A stretch of DNA of 64,000 bases from Cupriavidus sp. UYMMa02A (lineage in GTDB: Bacteria > Pseudomonadota > Gammaproteobacteria > Burkholderiales > Burkholderiaceae). The stretch is from positions 1-64,000 of the forward strand of contig LRMT01000091.1 in NCBI GenBank assembly GCA_001725945.1, read 5' to 3'. Positions 9,215 through 23,079 of this stretch are shown here, piece by piece (position 1 is the stretch's first letter; every line of letters begins with the position of its first letter). The notes below the pieces were generated by a model that was not told the DNA's origin, ran no database searches, and saw only the letters and a list, made by a program, of their open reading frames with translations. A program made the position numbers and the translations under genes.

Positions 9215-9983
9215 TCAGCGCGTCGCCACAACAACAGGCGCGGGAACGGCAGCAACACCGATCCATCTGGCAACGCCGGATACGCCTTGCAATCTCCGCC
9301 TCGTACTGCGCCAGGTAAGCCACGCGCTCCGCATCATCCAGCGGCTGGATAAACGGCCGCAGGCCACTGCCCTTGAACCATTCCACGACAGCATTCGCGC
9401 CGCCTGCCAGCGGATGGTGATAGACCGTCAGCCACACATCCACGCGCGCACAGTGCGGGCGCAGCAGCTCGTAGTACCAGCGTGCCGAAGCCCGTGCCGC
9501 CCGGGCGTTGCTCGCAGCGGCCAGCTTTCCTGCCCACGGACCGTTCGCAGCGGTCTCGCGCATCAGCCGGTGCGCGGGTTCTTCCAGGTTGTCCGGCATC
9601 TGCACGGCCAGCGTGCCGCCGGGCGCCAGCTTCTGCACCAGCGCCGGAAACAGCGTGGCGTGATCCGGCACCCATTGCAGCACGGCATTGGCCAGGATCA
9701 CATCATAGGGACCGGCATCGTTCCACGCCGTGATGTCCGCGACGTCGAACTGCACATCCGGCAGCCGCTTGCGCGCGGCATCGACCATGTCGTCGGAGCT
9801 GTCCAGGCCGATGACAGACGCACCCGGGAACCGCGACATCAGCACTTCGGTGGAATTGCCCGGCCCGCAACCGATATCCACCGCCGTGCGCACGATCTCG
9901 TTGGGAATCGCCGCAACAAGATCGCGGACCGGGCGCGTGCGTTCGTCTTCAAAGGCCACGTATTGGCGGGCGGACCAGCTCAT
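9215..9983 (-). CDS. tam: Trans-aconitate 2-methyltransferase-like SAM methyltransferase (frameshifted)
   Basis: Class I SAM-dependent methyltransferase of about 257 aa. It begins [18 protein letters not shown] and has motif [16 protein letters not shown], then [19 protein letters not shown] and [15 protein letters not shown], the wording of Tam enzymes that methylate trans-aconitate. Two lost bases near 9283 and 9237 disrupt the C-terminus; repair gives [22 protein letters not shown] and a stop at 9215-9217. In the unrepaired sequence the gene appears fused to yidC, which is an artefact of a break in yidC. Confidence 0.85.
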
Positions 9984-10024
9984 GGATATCTCCTCGGAAT
10001 CTGCGTACCGGCAGGCGCCGATAC

Positions 10025-10054
10025 AAAAAAAAGCCCGGTGTCTCCACCGGGCTT
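10025..10054 (-). terminator. Rho-independent terminator of yidC
   Basis: A 10-bp perfect stem (AAGCCCGGTG, loop TCTC, CACCGGGCTT) is followed on the - strand by a run of T. It lies 28 bp beyond the yidC stop and before tam on the same strand, so it should end the rpmH-rnpA-yidD-yidC transcript. Confidence 0.85.
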
Positions 10055-10081
10055 TCACTAAACCTTCAGCATCTCGCGTGC

Positions 10082-11755
10082 TCAGCTCTTGGCGACCGCA
10101 GCGGTCTTGCCCTTGCCGAGCATCCGGTTGATCTGCCACTGCTGGGCGATCGACAGGATGTTGTTCACAACCCAGTACAGCACCAGGCCGCCGGAAGAAG
10201 AAGAACATGAACGAGAACACCAGCGGCATGATCATCATGACCTTGGCCTGCACGGGGTCCGGCGGGGTCGGGTTCAGCTTGGTCTGCAGGAACATCGACC
10301 CAGCCATGACGATCGGCAGGATGTAGAACGGATCCGGTACCGACAGGTCATGGATCCAGCCCAGCCACGGCGCACCGCGCATTTCCACCGACGACAGCAG
10401 CACCCAGTACAGCGCAATGAACACCGGGATCTGGATCACGATGGGCAGGCAGCCGCCGAGCGGGTTGACCTTCTCGGTCTTGTACAGCGCCATCATCTCC
10501 TGGTTCATCTTCTGCGGATCGCCCTTGTGGCGCTCGCGCATGGCCGTCATGCGCGGCTGCAGTTCCTTCATCTTGCCCATCGACTTGTAGCTGGCGGCCG
10601 ACAGCGGGAAGAACACCAGCTTGATCAGCACGGTCAGCGCGATGATCGACCAGCCCCAGTTGTTCAGGAAGCCGTGCAGCTTTTCGAGCAGCCAGAACAG
10701 CGGCTTGGCCAGGATGGTCAGCCAGCCGTAGTCCTTCACCAGTTCCAGGCCCGGGGTGATCTTCTCGAGCATGCGCTCTTCCTGCGGGCCGGCGAACAGG
10801 CGCGCATCGGTCGTCACCGTGGCACCCGGGGCGATCTGGCCCAGCGGCTGCTGGATGCCCACGCGGTACAGGTTCGGGTCGATCTGCTGGACGTAGAAGC
10901 TGCGCTCCTTGCCGGCCTGCGGAATCCAGGCCGAGGCAAAGTAGTGCTGCACCATCGCCACCCAGCCACTGGTGGTGGCGGCAGGCGTGCTGGCCTTGCC
11001 CTTGGCGATGTCATCGAACGTGATCTTGTGGTACTTGTCCGCGTCCGTGTAGATGGCCGGGCCGGTGAAGGTGCTGTAGAACTGCGACTGCTCCACCTTG
11101 CTGCCGTCACGCGCCAGCTCCATGTACAGCGTCGGCGAGACCGGCGCGGTGCCCTCGTTGGTCACGGCAAAGCGCGTGTCCACGACGTAGCTGCCCTTGT
11201 GGAATACGTAAGTCTTCGCCAACTTCACGCCGTTCTTGTCGGCGGTCAGCGTGACTTCCAGCTTGTCGGCACCGTCCAGCGTGCGCGGGCCGGGCGTGGC
11301 CGTGAACACGGTGGTGTGGTTCGGCAGGTCGCCGCCGATCAGGCCCGAGCGTGCCAGGTAGGTGCGCGTGGTGTCGCGCTCGAACAGCACCACCGGCTTG
11401 CCGTCCTTCTCGTGCTCGTTGAGCAACTCCAGGCGCGACAGGATGCCGCCGGCGGTGTCGATCTCGGCGCGCACCTCGTCGGTGGTCACGATGATCTTTT
11501 CGCCAGTCGGCTGGGCGGCTGCCTGGGGCGCAGCACCCGGAGCACCCGGGGCGGCCGGCGCAGCGGCGCCAGCCGTCGCGTTGGCCTTGGGCACATCGCC
11601 CTGGGCGGCGCCGGCTGCGGGCGCGAGGCGGCCTGCTGCTGTGTCGCGCTCGGGAAGAACATCGACGCGTGGCCGTTGGCGCGCTGCCAGTTGTCGTAGA
11701 GCAGCACGAGGGCCATCGAGAAGATGACCCAGAGGATGGTGCGTTTGATATCCAT
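10082..11755 (-). CDS. yidC: Membrane protein insertase YidC (frameshifts near both ends)
   Basis: Inner-membrane insertase of the YidC/Oxa1 family. The N-terminus [24 protein letters not shown] is the first membrane segment, followed by an Ala/Pro linker, the large periplasmic domain, and the conserved C-terminal core ([55 protein letters not shown]). The linker break is near 11630. A second break near 10192 hides the final membrane segment; the other frame encodes an end in KTAAVAKS with the stop at 10082-10084. Repaired length is about 556 aa. It lies 21 bp downstream of yidD in the rpmH operon. Confidence 0.95.
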
Positions 11756-11776
11756 GTCTCGCTGTGGTCGGAGAAA

Positions 11777-12072
11777 TCAGGGTCTGGGGAGACGGACGGT
11801 GACAGGCCCGTGGCCCGTCGCAGGACGGGCAAACTTGCCCGTTTGTGCTGTTTCCGTTTCCGCACCCGGCACGGGATCATACCCGCCTTGTGTGAAAGGG
11901 TGGCAACGGCACAGCCGGCAAGCGGCCATCCAGCTGCCGCGCGCGGCGCCATGACGAATGACGGCCTCGCGGGCGTAGTCGGAGCAGGTCGGCCAGAAGC
12001 GGCACCGCGAGCCAGGTACGGGCTCAGAGCGATCTTGTAGATGCGCAGCAGGGCGAGCAGGATTCGCTTCAT
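11777..12072 (-). CDS. yidD: Membrane protein insertion efficiency factor YidD (frameshifted)
   Basis: Small amphipathic protein that assists YidC-dependent insertion. [20 protein letters not shown] is followed after a break near 12012 by [19 protein letters not shown] and [13 protein letters not shown], the complete YidD signature with its conserved cysteines. The gene sits between rnpA and yidC as in most proteobacteria. Confidence 0.92.
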
Positions 12073-12084
12073 GGCTGGGAGCGG

Positions 12085-12560
12085 TCAGGCCGGAAGGCCC
12101 TTGGGCGGTTCTGGCGCGGCCGAAGGTGACGGCGGTGGCGGCAACGGCTTGGCGGCGACTTCCAGCAGGCTGGTCATCTCCGTCAGGCATGCCCGTCGGA
12201 CCGCCGCGCGGCTGGTAATTCCGCGCGCGGAAACTTGGTCTGCAGCCGCAGCAGCACGTCGCGCCCGCCCAGCTGGTCTTGCCGCTGGCGGAACAGCTCG
12301 CGCGCCATGCGCTTGACCAGGTTGCGCTCGGCCGCGCGCGGTGCGAACTTCTTGCCCACCACAACGCCCAACCGGGCTTCAGGCCGGCCGTTGGCGCGCA
12401 CATAGAGCACGAAGTGCGGACTGCGCCGCCGGGGCCGCAAAGCAAAAACGGATGAAAACTCATCCGTCTTTGTCAGCCTCGCGGCTTTGGGAAAGGCAAA
12501 GGTAGACACGCTTGGCAAAGCTAGCGGGAACACTGCACCCTGCGGCAAGCTACCGGCCAT
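12085..12560 (-). CDS. rnpA: Ribonuclease P protein component (frameshifted near C-terminus)
   Basis: Protein subunit of RNase P, which matures tRNA 5' ends. [21 protein letters not shown] and the RNR-like block [18 protein letters not shown] identify it. The sequenced frame stops early at 12183; restoring one A near 12213 gives [20 protein letters not shown] and a Pro-rich tail ending at 12085-12087, 12 bp before yidD. The ATG at 12560 is used; a GTG at 12509 (VSTFAFPK) is an equally plausible start. Confidence 0.93.
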
Positions 12561-12621
12561 CCAATAGGCGAGGCGGTTGGCATGGACGGCGTTGTCACCG
12601 TCCAGACCGGTCGCCCGGCCC

Positions 12622-12756
12622 TTAGATTGCCAGGCGCTTGCGGCCCTTGGCGCGACGAGCGTTGATGACGGCACGGCCGCCACGGGTCTTCATGCGCACG
12701 CGGAAACCATGGGTGCGCTTGCGGCGGGTAACGGAAGGTTGGTAGGTACGTTTCAT
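12622..12756 (-). CDS. rpmH: 50S ribosomal protein L34
   Basis: Complete 44-aa L34: [20 protein letters not shown] at the start and GRKRLAI at the end. It heads the rpmH-rnpA-yidD-yidC operon running away from oriC. Confidence 0.98.
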   Translation of the reverse strand: MKRTYQPSVTRRKRTHGFRVRMKTRGGRAVINARRAKGRKRLAI

Positions 12757-13541
12757 GTTGCACTCTCTGGTTGATCTGGCTAGCCCGCCTCCGGCCGGTG
12801 CCGGGGTGCCGTGGCCGCCGCGTATGGTTCGCATGGGGTTGCCGCGCGCGGTTAACGCTGGGCGTATACCGGCAAGGTCACGACGTTCTGGTTCTGTCTT
12901 GGTGCCGGCCCTGAAGCCGGCCAGCGCGAAGAGCATAGGTATACCTATATCTGAAGGCGCAGACGGCACGGACAGGCCAGACCCGGCGATGCGCATACGA
13001 GATCCCCTGCCGCATCGCAGAACCCGCCATTTAAACGATTTTCCGCGCGAGTGTCAAGGCTTCTTCATGTGGGCGAGGACACAATCGCGACACCATTCTG
13101 TAAACGGCCGTGCGCCATTGTCCACAACAGCCTGTTAACAAGTTTGCGTGCTCATATAGGCACTGCACAAGGCCGCCGGATGGGCCGAAGTCCCTGTTTC
13201 CGCTGGTTTTTCCGGCGTTGCAGCATGCCGGAAACCGCGCCCCTGCTCGGGTTGTGCACAGCAATCCACTGAATTTGCACAAGTTGTCCACAGACTTATC
13301 CTTTGTGGATAACTTAAGGCCGGGGGTACAATCCCGGTCCAATCACAACACCGGCTGCGTGGCGCAGGCGCATCCCGGGCTTCCCCCCAAGTTTTTGCAG
13401 GTCGACGCGGCAGACCGTATACATCGACGTATACGTCAGTCGATGTCGGCGCCGCAGGCATGGGTACGAGGAAGGCCGGGCTGGCGAGGCGCGACAGCAG
13501 CCAGTGGCGCACCCTGGGGATGCGCTAACTCAACAAAAACA
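12757..13541. other. oriC region between rpmH and dnaA
   Basis: A gene-free 785 bp with a cluster of DnaA-box-like nonamers: TTGTCCACA at 13118-13126 and 13284-13292, TTGTGCACA at 13252-13260, and a perfect TTATCCACA in reverse at 13304-13312. AT-rich stretches lie around 13085-13150 and 13262-13318 against a GC-rich background. Position between rpmH and dnaA matches the usual proteobacterial chromosomal origin. Two palindromes are also present: ATAGGTATACCTAT (12935-12948), upstream of rpmH, and GACGTATACGTC (13426-13437), upstream of dnaA; both have a GTATAC centre. Confidence 0.85.
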
Positions 13542-15272
13542 ATGCAAGACTTCTGGCAGGCGGCAGCCGCGCAGCTCGAGCGCGAACTGACGCCGCAACA
13601 GTTCAAAACCTGGATCAAGCCGTTGGCGCCCGTCGGTTTCGACGAAGACGCGCTGACGCTGCGCATTGCCGCGCCGAACCGGTTCAAGCTGGATTGGGTC
13701 AAGAGCCAGTTTTCGGGGCGTATTACTGCCCTTGCCTGCGAATATTGGGAAGCGCAGGTCAGTGTTCACTTTGTCCTGGATCCCGCTGCGTCGGGCCGTG
13801 CGGCGGCTTATGCGCAACCGCCGGCAGCCGGCATGGGCGGCCAGCCGGGCATGATGCCGGCGCCGCGGCGGACGGTCACGCAGCACCGGGTACGGGCATG
13901 CAGGGCTATCCCGGCGGCCAGCGATGGGCCAGCAATTCGCGCAGCCCGGCATGCAGCCGGGCTATGGCGAGTTCCAGGCGGCCCACGGCCAGCCCGGTTT
14001 CCCGCCGGCCCAGGCGTCCTACCCCGGCCATCCGCTGCAGGGCGGCTCGCGCCCGCGGCCTGCGCCCGGTGCGCAGCACGGTGGGGACATGGGCGAGATC
14101 GACGTGGTCCAGATGGACCCGTCCGAAGCCGCTGCCCGCTCCTACCGTGCGCAACAGCAGCAACCGCCCATGCAGTCGGGCCCGGCCATGCACCACGCCC
14201 GGCCGGTGCGCAGCCCGGCCAGCCCAGCCAGGCCAGCGATACGGTGCATGAGCGCTCGCGCCTGAACCCGATCCTGACGTTCGACAACTTCGTCACCGGT
14301 AAAGCCAACCAGCTGGCGCGCGCTGCAGCCATCCAGGTGGCCAACAACCCGGGCAAGTCCTACAACCCGCTGTATCTCTATGGCGGCGTGGGCCTGGGTA
14401 AGACGCACTTGATTCACGCCATCGGCAATTTCATGCTGCTGGAGAACCCGCGCGCGCGCATCCGCTATATCCACGCTGAACAGTACGTGTCCGATGTGGT
14501 GAAGGCCTACCAGCGCAAGGCGTTCGACGAGTTCAAGCGTTACTACCACTCGCTCGACCTGTTGCTGATCGATGATATTCAGTTCTTCTCCGGCAAGAAC
14601 CGCACGCAGGAAGAGTTCTTCTACGCGTTCGAAGCACTGATCGCCAACCGGGCGCAGGTGATCATCACCAGCGATACCTACCCGAAGGAAATCTCCGGCA
14701 TCGACGACCGCCTGATCTCGCGCTTCGACTCCGGCCTGACCGTGGCCATCGAGCCGCCCGAGCTGGAAATGCGCGTGGCGATTCTGATGAAGAAGGCCGC
14801 AGCCGAGAGCGTGAGCGTGCCAGAGGAAGTCGCTTTCTTCGTCGCCAAGCACCTGCGTTCCAACGTGCGTGAGCTCGAAGGCGCGCTGCGCAAGATCCTG
14901 GCGTTCAGCAACTTCCACGGCCGCGACATCACCATCGAGGTGACGCGTGAGGCGCTGAAGGACCTGCTTACGGTGCAGAACCGTCAGATTTCGGTCGAGA
15001 ACATTCAGAAAACCTGCGCGGATTTCTACAACATCAAGGTCGCTGACATGTACTCGAAAAAGCGGCCTGCGAACATTGCAAGGCCGCGCCAGATCGCGAT
15101 GTACCTGGCCAAGGAACTCACGCAGAAGAGCCTGCCCGAAATCGGCGAGCTGTTCGGCGGCCGCGATCACACCACCGTGCTGCACGCGGTGCGCAAGATC
15201 GCCGACGAGCGCAGCAAGGACGCGCAGCTCAACCACGAGCTGCACGTTCTGGAACAGACGCTCAAGGGTTGA
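13542..15272 (+). CDS. dnaA: Chromosomal replication initiator DnaA (about three indels in the linker)
   Basis: Initiator ATPase that binds the DnaA boxes just upstream. Domain I begins [20 protein letters not shown], domain III carries Walker [16 protein letters not shown] and Walker [10 protein letters not shown], and domain IV ends with the DNA-binding signature [15 protein letters not shown]. The Pro/Gln-rich domain II linker changes frame near 13863, 13922 and 14210; the reading [18 protein letters not shown] belongs to the second frame. The three shifts cancel, so start and end share a frame. This argues strongly for sequence error in an essential gene. Confidence 0.97.
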   Translation: MQDFWQAAAAQLERELTPQQFKTWIKPLAPVGFDEDALTLRIAAPNRFKLDWVKSQFSGRITALACEYWEAQVSVHFVLDPAASGRAAAYAQPPAAGMGGQPGMMPAPRRTVTQHRVRACRAIPAASDGPAIRAARHAAGLWRVPGGPRPARFPAGPGVLPRPSAAGRLAPAACARCAARWGHGRDRRGPDGPVRSRCPLLPCATAATAHAVGPGHAPRPAGAQPGQPSQASDTVHERSRLNPILTFDNFVTGKANQLARAAAIQVANNPGKSYNPLYLYGGVGLGKTHLIHAIGNFMLLENPRARIRYIHAEQYVSDVVKAYQRKAFDEFKRYYHSLDLLLIDDIQFFSGKNRTQEEFFYAFEALIANRAQVIITSDTYPKEISGIDDRLISRFDSGLTVAIEPPELEMRVAILMKKAAAESVSVPEEVAFFVAKHLRSNVRELEGALRKILAFSNFHGRDITIEVTREALKDLLTVQNRQISVENIQKTCADFYNIKVADMYSKKRPANIARPRQIAMYLAKELTQKSLPEIGELFGGRDHTTVLHAVRKIADERSKDAQLNHELHVLEQTLKG

Positions 15273-15285
15273 GTTTGGGCGGATG

Positions 15286-15316
15286 CCGGCCCGGGAAACC
15301 GGGTCGGACGGATTTT
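15286..15316 (+). terminator. Probable dnaA terminator
   Basis: A 9-bp stem (CCGGCCCGG/CCGGGTCGG, one G-T pair) closes a GAAA loop 14 bp after the dnaA stop and is followed by a short T run (GATTTT). Confidence 0.5.
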
Positions 15317-15655
15317 GATGGGCCGGCCGACGAGGCTGGCATACTGTAGGTTCGGCGTCACTGGAGAGGTCTCCGGGGCGCTGTTAAATAACATCGGCCC
15401 AGCCGCAGCCGTGTGCAGTGTCAGCCACAGAATAAGGCTTTGCGGTGAGTCGGGACGGAATGCGGAAAGTGCGGTAGAAAGTGCGCAGCGAGCATCGTGG
15501 CTTTTTGTGCACAGACCCCACTTCCCGCGGTTTCGCCCCGCTTCACCGCAGCGGCTTATCCTTGGTACAATGGCATATTAACTCCTTGATTTCTAAGTGA
15601 ATTGGAGTTGCTGGAGTTTGCGGTCGCCGACGACAAACGACGAAGGATAAATTCA
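15317..15655 (+). promoter_or_regulatory. dnaA-dnaN intergenic region with probable dnaN promoter
   Basis: About 340 bp without a gene. A TACAAT -10-like box at 15566-15571 lies 18 bp after TTCACC, a plausible sigma-70 promoter for dnaN. One DnaA-box-like TTGTGCACA at 15505-15513 repeats a nonamer seen in oriC, so DnaA may bind here too. Nothing else is evident. Confidence 0.45.
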
Positions 15656-16771
15656 ATGCAATTGGTCAAAACCTCGCGAGACAATCTGCTGCGTCCGCTG
15701 CAAATCGTGAGCGGCATCGTGGAGCGCCGCCACACCCTCCCGATCCTGGCCAACCTGCTGATTCGCAAGTCGGGCTCGAACGTATCCTTCCTCTCGACCG
15801 ACATCGAGATCCAGATCACCACGCACGCCGAATGCGGCGTGGGCAATGACAGCGTGGCCACCACCGTGGCCGCACGCAAGCTGCTCGACATCCTGCGCGC
15901 CATGCCCGACGGCGACGTCGCCCTGTCGCTCAACGACAAGCGCATGACGGTGCAATCCGGCAAGAGCCGCTTCGCACTGCAGACGCTGGCCGCTGAAGAA
16001 TTCCCGACCGTTGCCGAAGCCAGCGAATTCAACGCCAGCGTCTCGCTGCCGCAGAAGACGTTCAAGCACCTGCTGGCGATGGTCCACTTCGCCATGGCGC
16101 AGCAAGACATCCGTTATTACCTGAACGGCATGCTGCTCGTCGTCGATGGCAAGAAGGTCATGGCAGTCGCCACCGACGGCCACCGCCTGGCCTACTGCGG
16201 CGTGGAGCTGGACACCGAAGCAGCCGGTATGGGCGCGCGCCAGGAAGTCATCATCCCGCGCAAGACCATCCTGGAACTGCAACGCCTGCTCGAAGACAAC
16301 GACGATCCCGTGCAGGTGCAGCTCGCCGCCAACCAGGTCAAGTTCAGCTTCGCCAATATCGAGTTGATCTCCAAGTTGGTGGAAGGCAAGTTCCCCGACT
16401 TCAATCGCGTCATTCCCAAGGGCTACAAGAACGCCTTTGCCATTGACCGCGTGAAGCTGCAGCAGGCGCTGCAACGCACCGCCATCCTGACGACCGACAA
16501 GTTCAAGGGCGTGCGCTGCATTCTGGACACGCACTTGCTGAAGATCAGCTCCACCAACGCCGATCAGGAAGAGGCGCAGGAAGAGCTGGAACTCGATTAC
16601 TCGGGCGACGCGCTCGACATCGGCTTCAACGTGACCTACCTGCTCGACGTCCTCGCCAACCTGAAGAGCGAGCAAGTACAGGTCAGCCTCGGCGACTCGA
16701 ATTCGAGCGCGCTGATCACCGTGCCGGAAGACGACAACTTCAAGTACGTCGTCATGCCGATGCGCATCTGA
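15656..16771 (+). CDS. dnaN: DNA polymerase III beta sliding clamp
   Basis: Intact 371-aa clamp. It begins MQLVKTSRDNLLRPLQIVSG with ERRHTLPILANLL, and ends in the clamp C-terminus KYVVMPMRI. It encircles DNA and tethers polymerase III. The ATG at 15656 gives the usual N-terminus. One of the few genes in this segment without an indel. Confidence 0.98.
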   Translation: MQLVKTSRDNLLRPLQIVSGIVERRHTLPILANLLIRKSGSNVSFLSTDIEIQITTHAECGVGNDSVATTVAARKLLDILRAMPDGDVALSLNDKRMTVQSGKSRFALQTLAAEEFPTVAEASEFNASVSLPQKTFKHLLAMVHFAMAQQDIRYYLNGMLLVVDGKKVMAVATDGHRLAYCGVELDTEAAGMGARQEVIIPRKTILELQRLLEDNDDPVQVQLAANQVKFSFANIELISKLVEGKFPDFNRVIPKGYKNAFAIDRVKLQQALQRTAILTTDKFKGVRCILDTHLLKISSTNADQEEAQEELELDYSGDALDIGFNVTYLLDVLANLKSEQVQVSLGDSNSSALITVPEDDNFKYVVMPMRI

Positions 16772-16865
16772 TGATCCGGTAACAGGACTCGCAGACAACG
16801 ATATACCGGAGCAGCAAACGGCACGCTACGACACCCGAAACAATACGGGCAGTCTCTTCGCAGCA

Positions 16866-16896
16866 GGGGCAGGATCGAAATCGATCCGCCCCTTTT
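16866..16896 (+). terminator. dnaN terminator
   Basis: GGGGC and GGATCG pair with CGATCC and GCCCC around an AAAT loop with a single bulged A, followed by TTTTGCCGTTTTT. It lies 95 bp after dnaN on the same strand. Confidence 0.7.
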
Positions 16897-16981
16897 GCCG
16901 TTTTTAGTAACCCGCCATGCGGAACACCAACGCCCTGCCTCAGTGCCGGCGCGGCCAGGTTTTCGCACAGCCGTTGAGTAG

Positions 16982-19512
<2,531 letters not shown>

Positions 19513-19586
19513 TCGCGTGTAGCAGGACGGAATTCGTGACAAATGCTGCCCCAATTAGTGGCAAACTTGCCATTGTGTGAGTTTTT

Positions 19587-19623
19587 TCTCACAAGTTGGG
19601 CGGGCCCGCCCCAACTTGTGAGA
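19587..19623. repeat. Near-perfect 37-bp inverted repeat after gyrB
   Basis: Arms 19587-19604 and 19605-19623 (TCTCACAAGTTGGGCGGG against CCCGCCCCAACTTGTGAGA) are complementary except for one extra C. No T run follows on either strand, so it is a poor intrinsic terminator on its own. It lies in the 295-bp gap between gyrB and the Dpd island, which otherwise shows no gene. The preceding TGTGTGA at 19574-19580 resembles the transposon end at 46280. Confidence 0.6.
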
Positions 19624-19807
19624 CGTGGATAGTCCGGGGGACTGACTCATTTCGGACGGATCATCCCACTGGGTAACAGCCGCAAGGGGTCGAAGTTAAT
19701 GATGCCGCACAGGTCCGAAGTCGTCGGGCTGGATCGAAGGTCGCAAGCTATGGCGCCAATGCCATAATCAATGCGCGATGTGATGAACTCCATTTCAATG
19801 AGACAAA

Positions 19808-22800
19808 ATGGTGGATGTTCGTTTGGAGGTCGGCGCTTTCGTGCGGATAAGCGAGCGCCCTTATGCAGGTTGGGGGAACAGGAAATTTGTTGGGGCGGCG
19901 GCGGGGACGGGCCGAGTACAGTATTTTGATGCTCCTGGCGCAGAAGCGGCGCAAGTCGTCGAATGTCCGCTGGCTCAGATCAAGGCTGTCACACTACCTG
20001 TGCAGACTCGGGTATATCGGCGGCACGCATCTGGCCGTTGGCAAGCGGGAAGGGTTCTGGAGGACGACCGCAATTCTCTCTTCGTCCAATTCCCGAATGG
20101 GGAGTCGATCAATGTAGATGCGGCCGATTTACAGGTCAGATGGAATCGTCCACTTCAAGACCCACTGCCTTTGTTGGTCAGCGAGGCAACCGAGACTCCT
20201 TTTCTCTCCGACGCCCGCAGTGCATTCATTCGTCAGGTCGCGCTCCAGTACACGGCGGCCTCGGGCATCACGGCAGCGCTATCGTCAAGCATTGAGCTTG
20301 TCGACTACCAGTTCGAGGTCGTGCGCCGGGTGCTGACCGATCCGGTACAGCGTTACTTGCTCGCTGATGAAGTGGGACTGGGCAAAACCATCGAAGCCGG
20401 CGTGATCCTCCGGCAGTACTTTCTGGATGCGCCAGAAAGTGCTCATGCTGTTGTTCTGGCACCCGCGGCGCTTGTTCCGCAGTGGCGCGAAGAGTTGTCG
20501 GCCAGATTCGGCCTGGGCGACTCGCTGGGCGACTTTCTTCACGTCATCTGTTGCGATGATCTGGAGACGCTGGAGGAAGAACTGCCCAAAACCGGCATGC
20601 TCGTCGTCGACGAAGCCCACCACCTGTCTCGTCAGGTGAACGAGAGTCAAAACGCGCTTTACGGTCTGCTGCAGGCTCACGCACAACGGATACCCCGCCT
20701 CCTCCTCCTTTCCGCAACTCCGGTTCTTTCCGATCCTGAAGGTTTCCTGCGTGTCCTGCACCTGCTCGATCCGATCACCTTTCCGCTCAACGATCTTGAT
20801 GGCTTCCAGCGCCGCATTGCAACGCGCCAGGTTATCGCAGAAGTGGTCGCAGCGCTGGTCCCGGAGAACCTCTGGGGCTTGCCGGTCGAGCTCGATCGGC
20901 TGAAGGAAGCCTATGGGGACAACCATATCCTGATGGAAAAGGTCGATGCGTTGCGTGCTGTCATCGACACCTTTCCGGACGAGCAGGACGAGCATTACAC
21001 AGCCGCGCTTTCCGGATTGAAAACACATCTTATCGAAGCCTACCGCTTGCACCGCAGGCTTCTGCGCAATCGCCGCGCGGCGGTGCAATGGGCGACGCCA
21101 AGGCGTGCCGGCCTGAAGCGCGTGTCCTTCCATGGCGAAGGAACTGAGCGATGGCGGCGCCGGATCGAAGAGCTGCGCCAGTGCTTGAGCAATCTGGAGA
21201 CACTGCCTGATTCGTTGCGATCCGCCCTGCTGGAATGCGCTATCAACGCGCGTCAGGCCACCAGCTTCCTCGCGCTGCTTGAACTGCACGAGATGCATGA
21301 CGAGCCGCGCGCAACACTGCGGCGGCGCTAGACAGTAGTGCGGCGCGAATGCGCGAGGGCCACGAGCGCTTCGACGCGCTGGCAAACCTGGTCAAGCACG
21401 TACTTGGAATGCCCGCCGCCCAGGTGGTTGTGTTCTGTAGTCAGCGGGCGGATGCCGACCGGGCGGCATCGCTTCTGCGGGGAATGTTCGGCGAGCAGGT
21501 GGTCCGGCACCAAGTGTTGACGGAGTTCGAGGGGGATGCCGATACGCCGCTACCATGGCAGAGTTTCCTCTCGGCACCCCAGAAGGTTCGCGTCCTGGTG
21601 TGCGATGCCAGCGCCGAGGAGGGCGTCAATCTGCACGGTGGCAAGAAGATCGCTATTCACTTCGATATGCCGGCGTCGCCCAATCGGTGCGAGCAACGCC
21701 TGGGGCGCCTCGACCGTTTTGGTACGGGCGACCCCATTGCTTCCTATGTCTTGCAGGACGAAGGCAATCCGGACGAGATGGCTTGGATTGATACGCTCGA
21801 TACAGGATGGCAACTGTTCGATCGCTCCGTGGCAAGCCTACAGTATCTGATCGAATCCGCAGCGCAGAAGTTGTCGGAGGATTGGCTTCTGGAAGGAACG
21901 GACGCTATACGGAGTCATCTCGCGTCGCTTGCCGGACCGGAGGGGCGCGTTCAACGTGAACTCAGGCAGATCGACCAGCAGGACGCGCTGGACGCCTTGA
22001 GCGAGCAGGAATCCGACGCGTTCGATCTTCTGACGGAACGGGATCAGGCCTGGCGCGAATGGAGATCGGCTTTCAAGGGCTTCGCGCTCGAGGGGCTGAG
22101 ATTCCAGGCGCACTGGGAGAGGCAGAGGCCTGTCAATGATGACGCTGATGAACCCTTCAGGGTTGGCTACGTGCCTTCGGGCAGTGGAAGCGGGACGCTC
22201 ATCCCGCTTGGCGGCTATATCAGCGCGTTCCTTCAGAGCATCGATTTGAATGCACCCAACGGCAGTTCGCGGTCGCCCATGACATACCGGTACGTCTTTC
22301 GGCGGCAGAATGCACTGACCCGGACTGCGCGCGCTCAAGGCGTTCGCGTGCTCCGGATCGGGGATTCGTTCGTTGCTGCGCTCGAGCAGTTCAGCGCGCA
22401 GGACGATCGCGGACGCGCATTTGCCATGTGGCGAGTCGATCGCAACTATGACGTGAAGGATCCGAGCGGCGCTGACCTGTATTTCCGGTTCGACTTCGTC
22501 ATTCGCCCGGCTCTGACCGCGCCTAACCAGGACGACAGCGAAGGCGAAGCACTCGACATGACGAAGCGTGCGCTCCTGCGCCAGTCGCAAGGGTACTTTC
22601 CCCCACTATTCGTCCGCATATGGGTGGACGGTACGGGTGCGGTCATGCCCGAGCCAACGGACCTTCTGGCCGCGCCGTATGACGACAACTGGAAAAATGA
22701 CCGCCGTGATTTCAACCTGAATCCGCAGAGGTGGCGCAATTTGCCGACCTCTGTTCAATCAACTTGGATGCGCAACTGGTCGACGCTCTGCAGCGAGGCG

Positions 22801-23079
22801 CGCAGGCAGGCGGAAGCGGCGGCCCTGCAATCAACGGCCTGCGAGCAGCAGGTAGACCGAGCCCTCAAGGCGCTGGATCAAGAATTCCGGATGCGGCGGG
22901 CGCAAGCGGAGTCGCGTCTGGCGCGGCTCGACGGTGCGCAGCGGCGGCAGGCGCTCGACGAGATGTCGGCCGACGATGCGCTCCACGCAACTGTGTGCAA
23001 CGCACTCGCCAGGCCGGTACTGCATCTCGATGTCGCCGGCGCGATATTTCTTTCTTCCGGGGGCTTGTCCGAGTCATGA
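19808..23079 (+). CDS. dpdE: DpdE, SNF2-like helicase of the Dpd restriction arm (one frameshift)
   Basis: Superfamily 2 SNF2/RapA-like ATPase, first gene of the restriction operon. Walker A ADEVGLGKT lies near residue 190, the DEAH box VVDEAHHL near residue 270, and motif VI EQRLGRLDRFGTGDP in the second half. The frame breaks near 21318: the first part reaches RATL and the second resumes AALDSSAARMREGHERF. Repaired length is about 1,090 aa. Its stop overlaps the dpdF start (ATGA). By family knowledge it acts with DpdD and DpdF-K to exclude DNA lacking the host 7-deazaguanine mark; its exact step is unknown. Confidence 0.85.

Noticed and set aside
9126-11594. Apparent fusion of YidC with a SAM methyltransferase
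   Set aside because: A break near 10192 reads through the yidC stop; the repaired yidC ends at 10082 and an intrinsic terminator separates it from tam.
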